Origin: Dinoroseobacter sp013215265
GTDB lineage: Bacteria > Pseudomonadota > Alphaproteobacteria > Rhodobacterales > Rhodobacteraceae
Assembly (NCBI GenBank): GCA_963691755.1
Contig: OY829366.1
Location: 186,001-250,000, forward strand
DNA: 64,000 nucleotides
Direction: 5' to 3'
A program made the translations under genes and the position numbers. Numbering within the stretch: position 1 is the stretch's first letter; every line of letters begins with the position of its first letter. Shown here in pieces: positions 26,389 to 35,443 of the stretch. The notes under the pieces were generated by a model that saw only the letters and a program-made list of their open reading frames with translations, was not told the origin of the DNA and made no database searches.

Positions 26389-27240
26389 TTAACGCCCGGG
26401 TTTGTGTCCCGTTTCATCGCACATACCTTCCCCTTCCCACCAGGGCGGCGACGTCGTAGGAGCAGCGTAATAATACCCTTGTAGACAATCAATACCACAC
26501 GCTGTCAGAAAGTTCGCATCCGATTGATTTTCCACGGATTCTGCGACTGTGTACATATCCAGTTGCTGCCCAATGGATACCAAGGCTTGGGCCAGAACCT
26601 GGTTATCAGTGTCGGTTGACACATCGCGAATGAACTGTCCATCAATCTTCAGAATATCGAAATAGAAATCCCGCAGGTAACGAAATGAGGTGAAACCCGC
26701 ACCGAAATCATCCAATGCAAAGGAGATACCCTGTCTGTGCAATTCGGCCATGAACACGGTGACTAGGTCCGGCACCATCATCGCACTGCTTTCGGTGATC
26801 TCAAGGATCAAGCGTTCTGCAATTGTGGAATTTTTAGCAAGTGCTGCATCCAGTGTTTCGCGCCAAGCTGGATATCCGATCGAGCGCGCGGACATGTTGA
26901 TAGACAACCGAAGATCCGGAAAATGATGAAGTTCAAGCAAACCTTGTTCCAACGCCAATACGTCGATTTTCCGACCCAGTTCCTGTGTTTCGACAACATC
27001 GATAAAATCGCGCGCGGGGATCACGCGCCCAGTAGCGTCGAGCACACGAATTAAGCCTTCATAAAAGGCAACCTTTCCGTTGCCACGCGACTGAACAACG
27101 GGCTGGAAGGCCAACATCACGTGCTTGTTGCCAATGGCCCTTTCGACCATCTTCAACGTATCACGATCCCGTTCATTGACCGCAGCGGCCAGCGGATTGT
27201 CAGCCCCTTCAAACGAAGGCGCCCTTTGCGGCTTACCCAT
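26389..27240 (-). CDS. stand-alone EAL domain protein (c-di-GMP phosphodiesterase-like)
   Basis: The 283-residue protein is almost entirely an EAL domain with no sensory or GGDEF part. Most catalytic positions are visible: the signature reads EGL (in FYEGLIRVLD) instead of EAL, with the metal-binding Asn in SINMSARS, Glu in LEITES, the DDFG pair, the Lys in ILKIDG, Glu in ESVE and Gln in LQGYYYA. It may therefore hydrolyse c-di-GMP in the cytoplasm. It lies upstream of phaA on the same strand and is divergent from tag. There is no predicted membrane segment. Confidence 0.9.
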   Translation of the reverse strand: MGKPQRAPSFEGADNPLAAAVNERDRDTLKMVERAIGNKHVMLAFQPVVQSRGNGKVAFYEGLIRVLDATGRVIPARDFIDVVETQELGRKIDVLALEQGLLELHHFPDLRLSINMSARSIGYPAWRETLDAALAKNSTIAERLILEITESSAMMVPDLVTVFMAELHRQGISFALDDFGAGFTSFRYLRDFYFDILKIDGQFIRDVSTDTDNQVLAQALVSIGQQLDMYTVAESVENQSDANFLTACGIDCLQGYYYAAPTTSPPWWEGEGMCDETGHKPGR

Positions 27241-27348
27241 GAAATCTCTCGTCTTTTTTGCTAACTCAGAAACGCGAAATCTCTTAAGAAGTTGTAAATT
27301 TTCCTGTTTTGTTCCAATTTAATGAAAGCTATGCGCAAGGTCTTCGCC

Positions 27349-27912
27349 ATGTCTGAACAATGCACCTGGTGCGGGACCGATCCGCTTTATATCGCCTATC
27401 ACGATACCGAATGGGGCGTGCCCTGTTACAATGGACGGGCGCTTTGGGAACAGTTTGTGCTGGAGGGTTTTCAGGCGGGATTATCCTGGATTACGATCCT
27501 GCGGAAACGCGAAGGGTTTCGGAACGCTTTTGCCGGGTTTGACCCAAGTATAGTTTCTACTTGGGACGACTGCGAAGTGACACGATTACTTACTGACGCT
27601 CGCATTGTCCGCCACCGCGGAAAGATCGAAGCGACCATCACAAACGCGCAGGCCTACCTTCGTATTGAGCAAGATGTGGGGTTCTCAAAGTTCATTTGGG
27701 ACTATGTCGATGGTACGCCCATTCAGAACAGATTCGACTCGTTTTCGCAGGTTCCTTCGCAGACGCCGTTGTCTGCACAAATTTCGAAAGACCTCCAGAA
27801 ACTGGGTTTTCGATTTTGCGGGCCGATAACGGTCTACGCATTTATGCAAGCCTCGGGTCTGGTGAATGATCACCTGACGGGATGTCCACGGTTCAAGGAG
27901 CTCGGTGGTTAG
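27349..27912 (+). CDS. tag: DNA-3-methyladenine glycosylase I
   Basis: Tag removes 3-methyladenine from DNA. The 187-residue protein shows the N-terminal CTWCGTDPLYIAYHDTEWG with zinc ligands Cys and His, the LEGFQAGLSWITIL helix and the C-terminal DHLTGCPRF with the remaining zinc ligands His and Cys. I take the ATG of MSEQCTWC as the start; the upstream nine residues do not look like the family. It is divergent from the EAL gene and its stop overlaps the end of the convergent DsbD-alpha-like gene by 4 bases. Confidence 0.94.
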   Translation: MSEQCTWCGTDPLYIAYHDTEWGVPCYNGRALWEQFVLEGFQAGLSWITILRKREGFRNAFAGFDPSIVSTWDDCEVTRLLTDARIVRHRGKIEATITNAQAYLRIEQDVGFSKFIWDYVDGTPIQNRFDSFSQVPSQTPLSAQISKDLQKLGFRFCGPITVYAFMQASGLVNDHLTGCPRFKELGG

Positions 27913-28718
27913 TCACACCCACGAAGCTCAAATCCGCGCGCACCTCCTAAAACGGTGACGCGGATGGCAGACCGGTCCAGCATCAGCGGGCGTCCGCGTG
28001 GAGGAACGAGCTCAACGCTCGAAGTAATCATACCACCACGCATCTCAGTAATCGTATCTGTCATCCATATGGTCGGATCGCCTGGCTCGACAACTGACAC
28101 GGGCAACGTGGAAACACCTGGGGGAGCTGCGTAGGTAACGTCCATACGTATGCCATCCGAGATGGGGGTGATGGCACACTCAATCGGAGTGTCGAACGTC
28201 GCGGGCCTTGCAGCAAGCGCCTCAAGTATTGCCCGGTCACGGGCACCTGCGGAAGGTAATGTTGCCCTCAGGTCTACGCTCATTGGCATACAGATATCTT
28301 CACAAATGCCCAGATCAAGACGCGCATTCAGGCGCGCCTCACCGGGTCGCGGCACGCGAAATTCCAGCGGAAGAACAACAACTTTACTATAGCCTATGCT
28401 GCGCATTCCGTTGGCGAAGAACACCTCAGGAGTTGGGAAATGGGTCTCCACAGCAGTAATATTTCTGGAGCCCTCAAAATCCATTTGGGGGGGGATGCCG
28501 CCTTCGCCAGGCGCGCGCCAGTATGTTTTCCATCCTGGTGCGAGCGTCAAACGTACGGCAGCCATATGTGTCCCGTGATCCGTTCGCCACCCGGGCAAAA
28601 GCTCAATGGACACCACGTCGTCAGCATAGTCCGCCTTTGCGGTACCCGACATCCCGAGGGATAAAATAGCGAGAATTACGCTCACGCAGGGGGAGATAAA
28701 GTTTCTGAACATGCACAA
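27909..28718 (-). CDS. DsbD alpha-domain-like periplasmic protein
   Basis: A 269-residue exported protein (signal peptide to about residue 28, cleavage near AKA) resembling the N-terminal immunoglobulin-like alpha domain of DsbD (DsbD_N family). It has the pair GICEDICMP, a C-x3-C arrangement that fits the redox-active cysteines of that domain, and RAPGEGGIPP, LEFRVPRPG. There is no membrane-spanning beta part or thioredoxin domain in the gene, so it would act as a separate acceptor or partner of CcdA-like proteins. It is divergent from yqgE. Confidence 0.85.
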   Translation of the reverse strand: MCMFRNFISPCVSVILAILSLGMSGTAKADYADDVVSIELLPGWRTDHGTHMAAVRLTLAPGWKTYWRAPGEGGIPPQMDFEGSRNITAVETHFPTPEVFFANGMRSIGYSKVVVLPLEFRVPRPGEARLNARLDLGICEDICMPMSVDLRATLPSAGARDRAILEALAARPATFDTPIECAITPISDGIRMDVTYAAPPGVSTLPVSVVEPGDPTIWMTDTITEMRGGMITSSVELVPPRGRPLMLDRSAIRVTVLGGARGFELRGCD

Positions 28719-28814
28719 ACACTAAAAGGCTTATGCATTTTGGGAAATCACATTCCGCTGAGGCAAATCGCCTTTGACACTAGCGATGTGGTGAGCGGTC
28801 TTGAACCAAAGCGG

Positions 28815-29411
28815 ATGACAGCCCAGACTGTGCGTATGCAGGTGCAGCAAACTCCCGACTCGCTTACTGGTCAGATCCTGATCGCGATGCCCGGCATGGG
28901 CGATCCCCGTTTTGATCACAGCGTGGTCTATCTTTGCGCGCACTCAGACGAGGGCGCGATGGGCTTGATCATCAACAAACCCGCGGCAGATCTTGAGTTG
29001 CCCGCCTTACTGGAACAGATCGGCATCACGCCGACCGACAAAATGCGCAAAATGCCGATCCATTTCGGAGGCCCGGTCGAACACGGACGCGGCTTTGTGC
29101 TCCACACTACTGATTATGCGGAAAACCCTTCAACGCTGCAGGTCAATGACAGTTTCGGGATGACCGCGACTTTGGATATTTTGGAAGATATCGCGCAAGG
29201 TGGGGGACCAGATACATGCATCCTGGCCCTAGGGTACGCAGGCTGGGGCCCCGGACAGCTTGAATTCGAGCTACAAGAGAATGGCTGGTTAACGGCCGAG
29301 GCCGATCCGGCTCTTATTTTCAACCCGAATGCAAACGATATCTGGACGAAGGCGCTGGGGGTCATCGGCATCGATCCGTCAATGTTGTCGACAACAGGTG
29401 GACGCGCTTAG
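28815..29411 (+). CDS. YqgE/AlgH family protein
   Basis: The 198-residue product carries the UPF0301 signature IAMPGMGDPRFDHSVVYLCAH and MGLIINKP, then HFGGPVEHGRGFVLHT. The family is common in proteobacteria; its function is unknown. A longer frame upstream begins with TTG and has no matching sequence, so I choose the ATG of MTAQTVRMQ. It is divergent from the DsbD-alpha-like gene and overlaps the end of the TsaC/Sua5 gene by four bases. Confidence 0.9.
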   Translation: MTAQTVRMQVQQTPDSLTGQILIAMPGMGDPRFDHSVVYLCAHSDEGAMGLIINKPAADLELPALLEQIGITPTDKMRKMPIHFGGPVEHGRGFVLHTTDYAENPSTLQVNDSFGMTATLDILEDIAQGGGPDTCILALGYAGWGPGQLEFELQENGWLTAEADPALIFNPNANDIWTKALGVIGIDPSMLSTTGGRA

Positions 29412-30367
29412 CGCGGCGCAGCTGCACGCCGCAATCGATCGTTGATCGCAACGCCAAGACCCATTTCAGGCACAGGCGCAACTGCGATGATTTGATCGGG
29501 TTCAGCCATATCATCAAGCTCACGCAATGCGCCGAACAATCGCGCGGCTGCTTCTGACAAATCACCCGCCTCTGACAAAGAAATATCCGCCTCCAAGGAA
29601 GCTGGACCAAATCCAAGCCAAAGTGCGCCCTTGGGTCTGACAGACGCGTCCAAAACAACCCGTGCAGACGGTGCGTAGTGCGAGACCAACTGCCCGGGCG
29701 CACTTGGGACATCTTCGTCGCCCGGAACCTCAACCTTCTGACCCAAAGCAGCTTGCAACGCATCGCGAGAAATTGCTCCGGGTCGTAAAAGACGTGCATG
29801 CGTATCTGTCAGACTAAGAACCGTGGACTCCAAACCTACGGGACAGGGTCCATCGTCAAGGATCGCAGAAATTTTTCCCCCGAGCCCGTCACGAACATGC
29901 GCAGCTGTCGTCGGACTGACCCCTCCAGAAGGGTTTGCCGAAGGGGCGGCGAGCGGCAACCCTGAGGCACGCAGCAATGAAAGCGCCGCAGGGTGGTTGG
30001 GCATTCGCAGTGCCACGCTGTCCAATCCCGCACTGACCGCCGGTACGAGCACGCAATTCTCAAGACGCGGCAGGACCAATGTAAGCGGACCAGGCCAAAA
30101 AGTATCGATCGCAACCTGCGCAAGCCTATCGACCCTGGCATAGAGACTGGCGTCCTTCGGATCGCCCACATGCACGATGAGCGGGTTGAAGGACGGCCTA
30201 CCCTTTGCTGCATAGATTCCAGCAACGGCCCTTTCTGATAAAGCACTGGCGCCCAGCCCGTAGACAGTTTCCGTTGGAAAAGCGACGAGCTCGCCCTGGT
30301 TCAACAGGTCTGCAGCCACCCGAAACCCATCTTCAGAAGCATTAAGCGCGAGCGTTTTCAAACGCAT
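29408..30367 (-). CDS. L-threonylcarbamoyladenylate synthase (Sua5/TsaC type)
   Basis: This enzyme makes threonylcarbamoyl-AMP from threonine, bicarbonate and ATP for the t6A37 modification of tRNAs. The 319 residues cover an N-terminal YrdC domain with PTETVYGLGA at about 31-40 and, from roughly residue 205, a Sua5-like C-terminal domain. SAGLDSVALRMPNHPAA and PLAAPSANPSGGVSPT are typical YrdC stretches. The two-domain length makes it a Sua5-type rather than a short TsaC protein. It converges on yqgE with a 4-base overlap. Confidence 0.94.
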   Translation of the reverse strand: MRLKTLALNASEDGFRVAADLLNQGELVAFPTETVYGLGASALSERAVAGIYAAKGRPSFNPLIVHVGDPKDASLYARVDRLAQVAIDTFWPGPLTLVLPRLENCVLVPAVSAGLDSVALRMPNHPAALSLLRASGLPLAAPSANPSGGVSPTTAAHVRDGLGGKISAILDDGPCPVGLESTVLSLTDTHARLLRPGAISRDALQAALGQKVEVPGDEDVPSAPGQLVSHYAPSARVVLDASVRPKGALWLGFGPASLEADISLSEAGDLSEAAARLFGALRELDDMAEPDQIIAVAPVPEMGLGVAINDRLRRAAAPR

Positions 30368-30496
30368 CCCCTTCCCGTGACGTAGCGTTTAAATTGCTGC
30401 TGCCATGGCTGACGTGCCACAGAAAACAGCGTGGCGCGGGGCATAACTCTTTGAAACGCGCTTTGCAAAGTCACAGGCAACGCAACGAAAGCCAAC

Positions 30497-32212
30497 ATGA
30501 CCTATTCATCCCCGACTTCCGACATTCAGTTTGTTCTCGATCATATCACAGGCTTCGGTCAGGTCAGCGCGACCGAGCGATACGAAGAAGCCACAAGGGA
30601 TACTGTGGTTGCCGTGTTGACCGAAGCTGGCCGTCTGTGTGACGAAAAAATTGCTCCCGTAAACCGTGCCAGTGACTTGAGCCCGGCCATTCTTGAAAAC
30701 GGCGTAGTCCGTGCCAGTCCGGGCTTTCACGAAGCTTATTCTGCTTGGGCAGAGGGCGGATGGATCGCGTTATCCGCTCCACAAGATTACGGCGGTATGG
30801 GTCTACCCATCGCGCTGACAACAGCGCTTAACGACACGATGTCTGGGGCCTGTCTTTCCCTGCAGCTCGCACCACTTCTAAGCCAGGGGCAGATCGAAGC
30901 GCTTGAACATCATGCAAGCGACGCGATCAAAGACCTTTACCTTCCCAAGCTGATCTCTGGTGAATGGAACGGCACCATGAACCTGACCGAGCCGCAGGCC
31001 GGGTCAGACGTCGGCGCCCTTCGCAGCAAAGCAGAACCATTGGATGATGGAACTTACGCCATCTCGGGGCAGAAAATTTACATCAGCTGGGGGGATTGCG
31101 ACATTACAGAAAATACCGTGCACCTTGTGCTTGCACGGCTTCCCGATGCGCCCAAGGGCACCCGTGGTGTGTCACTTTTCATCGTTCCGAAGCGTTTGCC
31201 AAACGATCAGGGGGAAGCTGGCGATCCAAACAACCTGCGTGTGGTCTCTTTGGAACACAAGATGGGTCTGCACGGATCACCCACGGCTGTCATGGAATAC
31301 TCTGGCGCCAAAGGCTGGATGGTGGGCGAACCCGGCGGTGGCATGAAAGCAATGTTCACCATGATGAACAACGCCCGTCTCGGGGTCGCAGCACAAGGCG
31401 TTGGGATCGCAGAAGCAGCCACACAAGCCGCGCAGCGCTATGCGATGGATCGGACGCAAGGGACCCCACTGCGCCAAAGCATCGGTACGATTGCAGACCA
31501 TGCGGATGTACGTCGCATGCTGATGACGATGCGCGCAGACACTTTCGCCGCAAGGGCACTCGCCCTTGACTGTGCTGTCTCCATCGACATGGCAACGGCG
31601 ACTGGCGATGCAGAGTGGAACGCGCGGGCGGGCGTACTGACCCCAATTGCGAAATCTTTCTGTACAGATGTCGGGATCGCTGTCGCCTCAGAGGCTGTTC
31701 AGGTGCATGGCGGAATGGGCTTTGTCGAAGAAACAGGCGTCGCCCAATATCTTCGCGATGTACGTGTCACCGCAATCTACGAAGGGACCAACGGCATTCA
31801 GGCGATGGACCTCGTTGGACGAAAGTTAAGTGACGGGGGTGACGCAGCCCTGCGCATTGTGGACGCCATTGAAACGGAGGCTGAAGCCTGTCGCGAGAAA
31901 CTCGGACAACTTGCCGAACTCGTATGGCAAGCTGCGGAATCATTGCGTGAAGCTACAGAAGCTTTGTTGGTCGAAACCGATTTGAACACGCGTTTTGCAG
32001 GGGCCGTCCCCTACCAGCGCGCCTTTGCGCGAGTGCTTGGCGGAATGTATCACCTCCGCGCGGCAATGGTGGAAGGTGGCGAAGGTCCACGATCATCGCT
32101 GGCCAAGGTTTACATCCGACGCCTGTTGCCCGAGCATGCATCTTTGCTTGAAGCTGTACGTGCGGGAGATGAGGGGCTTTATGACGACGATCTGTTTGGA
32201 AGCGCAGCCTAA
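30497..32212 (+). CDS. acyl-CoA dehydrogenase with C-terminal ACAD_C domain
   Basis: A 571-residue FAD acyl-CoA dehydrogenase of the large bacterial type with an extra C-terminal domain, as in 3-methylmercaptopropionyl-CoA dehydrogenase DmdC and its paralogues. FAD/substrate stretch MNLTEPQAGSDVGAL lies near residue 157 and the catalytic base is likely E429 in YEGTNGIQ. It ends in a TAATG that also starts the MBL gene, so the two are coupled. The true substrate (fatty acyl, methylthio or other acyl-CoA) cannot be told from the sequence; relation to DmdC is only by family architecture. Confidence 0.93.
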   Translation: MTYSSPTSDIQFVLDHITGFGQVSATERYEEATRDTVVAVLTEAGRLCDEKIAPVNRASDLSPAILENGVVRASPGFHEAYSAWAEGGWIALSAPQDYGGMGLPIALTTALNDTMSGACLSLQLAPLLSQGQIEALEHHASDAIKDLYLPKLISGEWNGTMNLTEPQAGSDVGALRSKAEPLDDGTYAISGQKIYISWGDCDITENTVHLVLARLPDAPKGTRGVSLFIVPKRLPNDQGEAGDPNNLRVVSLEHKMGLHGSPTAVMEYSGAKGWMVGEPGGGMKAMFTMMNNARLGVAAQGVGIAEAATQAAQRYAMDRTQGTPLRQSIGTIADHADVRRMLMTMRADTFAARALALDCAVSIDMATATGDAEWNARAGVLTPIAKSFCTDVGIAVASEAVQVHGGMGFVEETGVAQYLRDVRVTAIYEGTNGIQAMDLVGRKLSDGGDAALRIVDAIETEAEACREKLGQLAELVWQAAESLREATEALLVETDLNTRFAGAVPYQRAFARVLGGMYHLRAAMVEGGEGPRSSLAKVYIRRLLPEHASLLEAVRAGDEGLYDDDLFGSAA

Positions 32213-33252
32213 TGCCTGATGCAGGACCGTCAGGTCTGCAATTTCCTTTTCCTGACGCCCCATCTGAAGGTGAAGCCATTGAAGTTGCAGATGGCATTCT
32301 TTGGATTCGATTGCCGCTTCCGATGGCGCTTGACCATGTAAACGTCTTTGCTCTCGACGATGGGGACAGCTGGACCCTGATCGATACCGGTTTCTATTCC
32401 AAACGCGGAGTGCGCATCTGGGATAGCTTGCGCGACGGCCCCCTAGCCGGGAAACCGATCAGTCGTGTTCTTGTCACGCATCACCATCCTGATCATGTTG
32501 GGATGGCAGGGCATTTTCAGGCTCGCGACGGTGTCGAGCTCCTTACGTCCCGCACCGCTTGGCTGATGGCACGGATGCTAACGCTCGATGACCAGAGCCG
32601 CCCTTTGCCGGAGACACTTGCGTTCTGGCGCAGTGCCGGCATGGATCCCGAGATCTACGCAGAACGACAGAACGAGCGTCCCTTCAATTTTGCGGACATG
32701 GTCCATCCTATGCCGCTTGGCTTCACAAGGTTGGTTGAAGGGCAGCAGATCACAATCGGGGGCCGAACTTGGACGATCCGCATGGGCAATGGCCACGCAC
32801 CAGAACATGTCACACTCTGGTCAGATGATGTGGTTATTGGCGGTGATCAACTCATTTCCACGATCTCACCAAATCTGGGTGTTTATGCCACCGAGCCTGA
32901 GGCTGATCCCGTTTCAGACTGGCTGATATCATGCGAACGACTTCTGACTTTTGCAAATGATCGCCAGCTCGTTCTACCTGGACACAAGCTGCCATTCCAA
33001 GGGCTTCCCTTCAGACTGGAGCAGCTGATCCAGAACCATCATGGCGCGTTGAAACGGCTGGAAACATATCTTGCGAACCCATGTACAGCGCATGATTGCT
33101 TCGCCCCGCTCTTCAAACGACCCATCCGCGCAGGTGAGTATGGGTTGGCACTGGTGGAATCGGTTGCCCATCTGAACCATCTTTTCCGTGCTGGACGCGC
33201 CACCCGAACCAAACGGGCAGATGGCGCCTGGTTGTATCAGGCTGCAAGCTGA
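32212..33252 (+). CDS. MBL-fold metallo-hydrolase
   Basis: The 346-residue protein has the metallo-beta-lactamase HxHxDH motif in THHHPDHVG (H90, H92, D94, H95), further ligands around NGHAPEH and a DWLISCERL-to-LPGH region with the last histidine. A winged-helix-like C-terminal tail (about 280-346) follows. Substrate unknown; a thioesterase or glyoxalase role would suit coupling to the acyl-CoA dehydrogenase, but that is inference. Start codon shares one base with the upstream stop (TAATG), and the 3' end overlaps the convergent amidotransferase gene by 16 bases. Confidence 0.9.
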   Translation: MPDAGPSGLQFPFPDAPSEGEAIEVADGILWIRLPLPMALDHVNVFALDDGDSWTLIDTGFYSKRGVRIWDSLRDGPLAGKPISRVLVTHHHPDHVGMAGHFQARDGVELLTSRTAWLMARMLTLDDQSRPLPETLAFWRSAGMDPEIYAERQNERPFNFADMVHPMPLGFTRLVEGQQITIGGRTWTIRMGNGHAPEHVTLWSDDVVIGGDQLISTISPNLGVYATEPEADPVSDWLISCERLLTFANDRQLVLPGHKLPFQGLPFRLEQLIQNHHGALKRLETYLANPCTAHDCFAPLFKRPIRAGEYGLALVESVAHLNHLFRAGRATRTKRADGAWLYQAAS

Positions 33253-34010
33253 CCCCCGATTTCTGACGACGAGACATCATCGCGCGTGAACCTGACCAAT
33301 GTGTTAGGTGCAATTTCTTCCCACTTGGCTGCATTTCCACAAAGGGGTTCTGACGCCAAAACCAGCGCATCCCGCTTCCACTCGCGCGAGCTGTAAAGTG
33401 TCGGACAGCGCCCGTCAGAGGCATAACGGAACGCGTATAACGCGTGACCATCAGAGGCGACGCAGGTAAGTCGAACAGGACCATCCGGTGTGCTGCGCCC
33501 AAGATCTGCCAGCGTGCTTTCAAAGGCCTGAGCCGGATTTGATTTCAATCCGTTTGCAAGCAATGTCAGGAACAACATCTCGCTGTCAGTCGTGCCGCGT
33601 CGCTGATCATAGATCTCGTCAGGAAGCGCTTCCTCCAAACGGCGCCGAATACGTGGAAAATGCGGAACCTGACCGTTATGGCAAAAACTCCAGTTACCTG
33701 CAGTGAACGGGTGGCAGTTTTGCCGGCTAGTTTCCCCCATCGTAGAGGCGCGGATGTGACCGATGAAAAGTCGGGACCGGACCATCCGGCACAGGCTTAC
33801 AAGGTTTTCATCCGCCCATGCGGGCAAGACATCCCGATACAGACCGGGTCGATCCGAAGCTCCGTACCAAGCAAGTCCAAATCCGTCACCGTTTACCTCC
33901 AACTTGGCTTCCGACGCATGTTGGCTTTGGGTCAATAACGAGTGAACGGGTTTAATAATGACATCTTCCAGCGCCGTTTCCGGCCCCAGATAGGCAGCGA
34001 TCCGACACAT
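33237..34010 (-). CDS. class II glutamine amidotransferase (YafJ-like)
   Basis: A 257-residue Ntn-type amidotransferase with the nucleophile cysteine at position 2 (MCRIAAYLG), GHIRAST, QNCHPF and HNG motifs that bind and position glutamine. No synthetase domain is attached, as in YafJ and EgtC-type proteins. EgtC would be one possible role (ergothioneine synthesis), but no egtB/egtD gene lies here, so I give no specific function. It follows the DUF6356 gene directly and probably shares its transcript. Confidence 0.9.
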   Translation of the reverse strand: MCRIAAYLGPETALEDVIIKPVHSLLTQSQHASEAKLEVNGDGFGLAWYGASDRPGLYRDVLPAWADENLVSLCRMVRSRLFIGHIRASTMGETSRQNCHPFTAGNWSFCHNGQVPHFPRIRRRLEEALPDEIYDQRRGTTDSEMLFLTLLANGLKSNPAQAFESTLADLGRSTPDGPVRLTCVASDGHALYAFRYASDGRCPTLYSSREWKRDALVLASEPLCGNAAKWEEIAPNTLVRFTRDDVSSSEIGGQLAA

Positions 34011-34259
34011 CTAATGGGTCACGCGATTTACGATGCGGCCATGCAGCTTGCAGATTATGTCGCTTCCCGTGGTTTTGCAAAGCGCAGGCACCAGTGCGTG
34101 AATAAACGCAGCACATGCAGCCAAAGCGAGCCAGAACCCAAAAGTCATTGCAAAGCGAAAGTGCTCCCAGAAGGTTTCGTCGACGGAAGCCGGGTGCTCC
34201 AAAAAGACCTTTTCGACAAATCCAGTCTTTTGGCTGGGCAGTTTGGTGGCGTCCGACAT
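34011..34259 (-). CDS. DUF6356-like small membrane protein
   Basis: An 82-residue protein with conserved HPASVDETFWEHFRFAM followed by a hydrophobic helix (about 35-55), matching the DUF6356 pattern of alphaproteobacteria, which has no assigned function. I place the start at the ATG after AGGAG, not at an upstream in-frame ATG lying 39 bases earlier without such a site. It is immediately followed by the amidotransferase gene and is divergent from the Lrp regulator across a 104-base region with a dyad. Confidence 0.8.
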   Translation of the reverse strand: MSDATKLPSQKTGFVEKVFLEHPASVDETFWEHFRFAMTFGFWLALAACAAFIHALVPALCKTTGSDIICKLHGRIVNRVTH

Positions 34260-34310
34260 GTGGCATCTCCTGTTGTGCGTTGCTGTCAAACTATCCAATT
34301 CTAAAAGTTT

Positions 34311-34356
34311 TTTTGTCCCAATCTTTCCTGTAATTCAGATAGATTTTGGGATAAAA
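34311..34356. promoter_or_regulatory. dyad operator upstream of the Lrp-family gene
   Basis: Two near-identical inverted arms, TTTTGTCCCAA and TTGGGATAAAA, lie about 35 bases apart centre to centre in the 104-base gap between the divergent DUF6356 and Lrp genes, with the second arm 8 bases before the regulator's ATG. Lrp/AsnC proteins usually autoregulate from such symmetric sites, so I infer an autoregulatory operator controlling both directions. The arms share 10 of 11 positions when one is reversed. Confidence 0.55.
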
Positions 34357-34363
34357 TAGCCAA

Positions 34364-34825
34364 ATGCAGCACGAACTTGATACAATTGACCGATCGTTGC
34401 TTACAATCTTGCAACGCGATGCCTCTTTGTCAGTAGATACACTTTCCGAACAGGTTGGCCTGTCTCGCAATGCGTGCTGGCGTCGGATAAAGGCACTCGA
34501 ACGCGCAGGCGTGATCAAGGGACGAGTAATCCTGGTTGATCCCGAGAAACTTGGGCTCGGACTTACAGTACTGGTCCTGATACGATCCAACACCCATGAC
34601 GCCAGATCTATGAACGACCTGACGCGCGCCGTACAGGCAATGCCCGAGATCGTTGGCGCCTATCGCATGACAGGCGACCTGGACTACGTACTCCGTGTAC
34701 GCGTGTCAGATGTTCCTGCCTATGATGCGTTCTATAAACGCTTGATTGCACGCGTTTCGGTCTCGGACATCTCTGCCAGTTTCGTTATGGAGGAGATTAA
34801 GGAAACGACCGCTGTGCCGGTTTAG
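34364..34825 (+). CDS. Lrp/AsnC family transcriptional regulator
   Basis: A 153-residue protein with an N-terminal winged helix (LDTIDRSLLTILQRDASLS..., with LSEQVGLSRNACWRRIKALE as recognition part) and a C-terminal RAM/ACT-type effector domain (from about 65). Its family senses amino acids or related metabolites. It directly follows the dyad described above and is preceded by its own divergent partner DUF6356. It is probably autoregulated. The ligand cannot be told from the sequence; the next gene (DUF6173-like) starts 9 bases after its stop. Confidence 0.93.
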   Translation: MQHELDTIDRSLLTILQRDASLSVDTLSEQVGLSRNACWRRIKALERAGVIKGRVILVDPEKLGLGLTVLVLIRSNTHDARSMNDLTRAVQAMPEIVGAYRMTGDLDYVLRVRVSDVPAYDAFYKRLIARVSVSDISASFVMEEIKETTAVPV

Positions 34826-34834
34826 GGAGGAACT

Positions 34835-35308
34835 ATGTCCGACGATGTCATCGCCACTGCGGCCGAAGCAACCGAGGCAGACGCCCTGCCCCGCGCACGG
34901 GTCGTTCACACGGACCCCGATGTCAGCAGCCCGGAAGGGGCTCCTCTGCCACAAGCTGTTGCCAATCGCCCGGTTTCGCAAAAATCTCCTGCAGAATGGG
35001 CCTATGAGCGTCTGATCCTTTACATCCAGAACTTTGAAAAACAGCTAGATGCGGATCATGAGGTTGCGATGGGTTTCACCGGCGGCGAAGCTGGCGTTCT
35101 GCGGATCGAAGGCATGGGCTTTTTTGATCCTGACATAATCACGTTTTATGGAACGGACGCTGCAGGCGCGCGCACCCAGATGATCCAACATGTCAGTCAG
35201 TTGACCGTCATGCTGCGTGCGTTGCCTAAGCCAATCGCGGCCGAACCCGCCAATCGGATCGGGTTTCGGCTCGCGGCCGATCTTGAGGCCGACAACCCAA
35301 AGACGTAG
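34835..35308 (+). CDS. DUF6173-like protein
   Basis: The 157-residue protein has a disordered acidic N-terminus (about 1-50), then a compact domain beginning SPAEWAYERLILYIQNFEKQ and continuing through LRIEGMGFFDPDIITFYG to PANRIGFRLAADL. I associate this domain with the DUF6173 family, function unknown. It starts 9 bases after the Lrp gene with GGAGG in front of its ATG, so it is in the same operon. Cytoplasmic; no motif suggests catalysis. Confidence 0.75.
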   Translation: MSDDVIATAAEATEADALPRARVVHTDPDVSSPEGAPLPQAVANRPVSQKSPAEWAYERLILYIQNFEKQLDADHEVAMGFTGGEAGVLRIEGMGFFDPDIITFYGTDAAGARTQMIQHVSQLTVMLRALPKPIAAEPANRIGFRLAADLEADNPKT

Positions 35309-35443
35309 GCGCGGCCAATTCGTCCTCTTGACGCAAACGTGCCACACCCGCAAAACGCCGCCCACGATCACGTTTTTGCGCGGTGACAGTACGCACTAAA
35401 TCCGCTACCCGAACTTATTACTACGAGACGTAGGAGACACGAA

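Noticed and set aside
30497..32212. DMSP-degradation enzyme DmdC
   Set aside because: The architecture fits, but paralogues of this family act on other acyl-CoA esters and no dmd gene is nearby, so I left it as acyl-CoA dehydrogenase.
33237..34010. EgtC of ergothioneine synthesis
   Set aside because: Only the amidotransferase fold is shared; no egtB or egtD neighbour is present.
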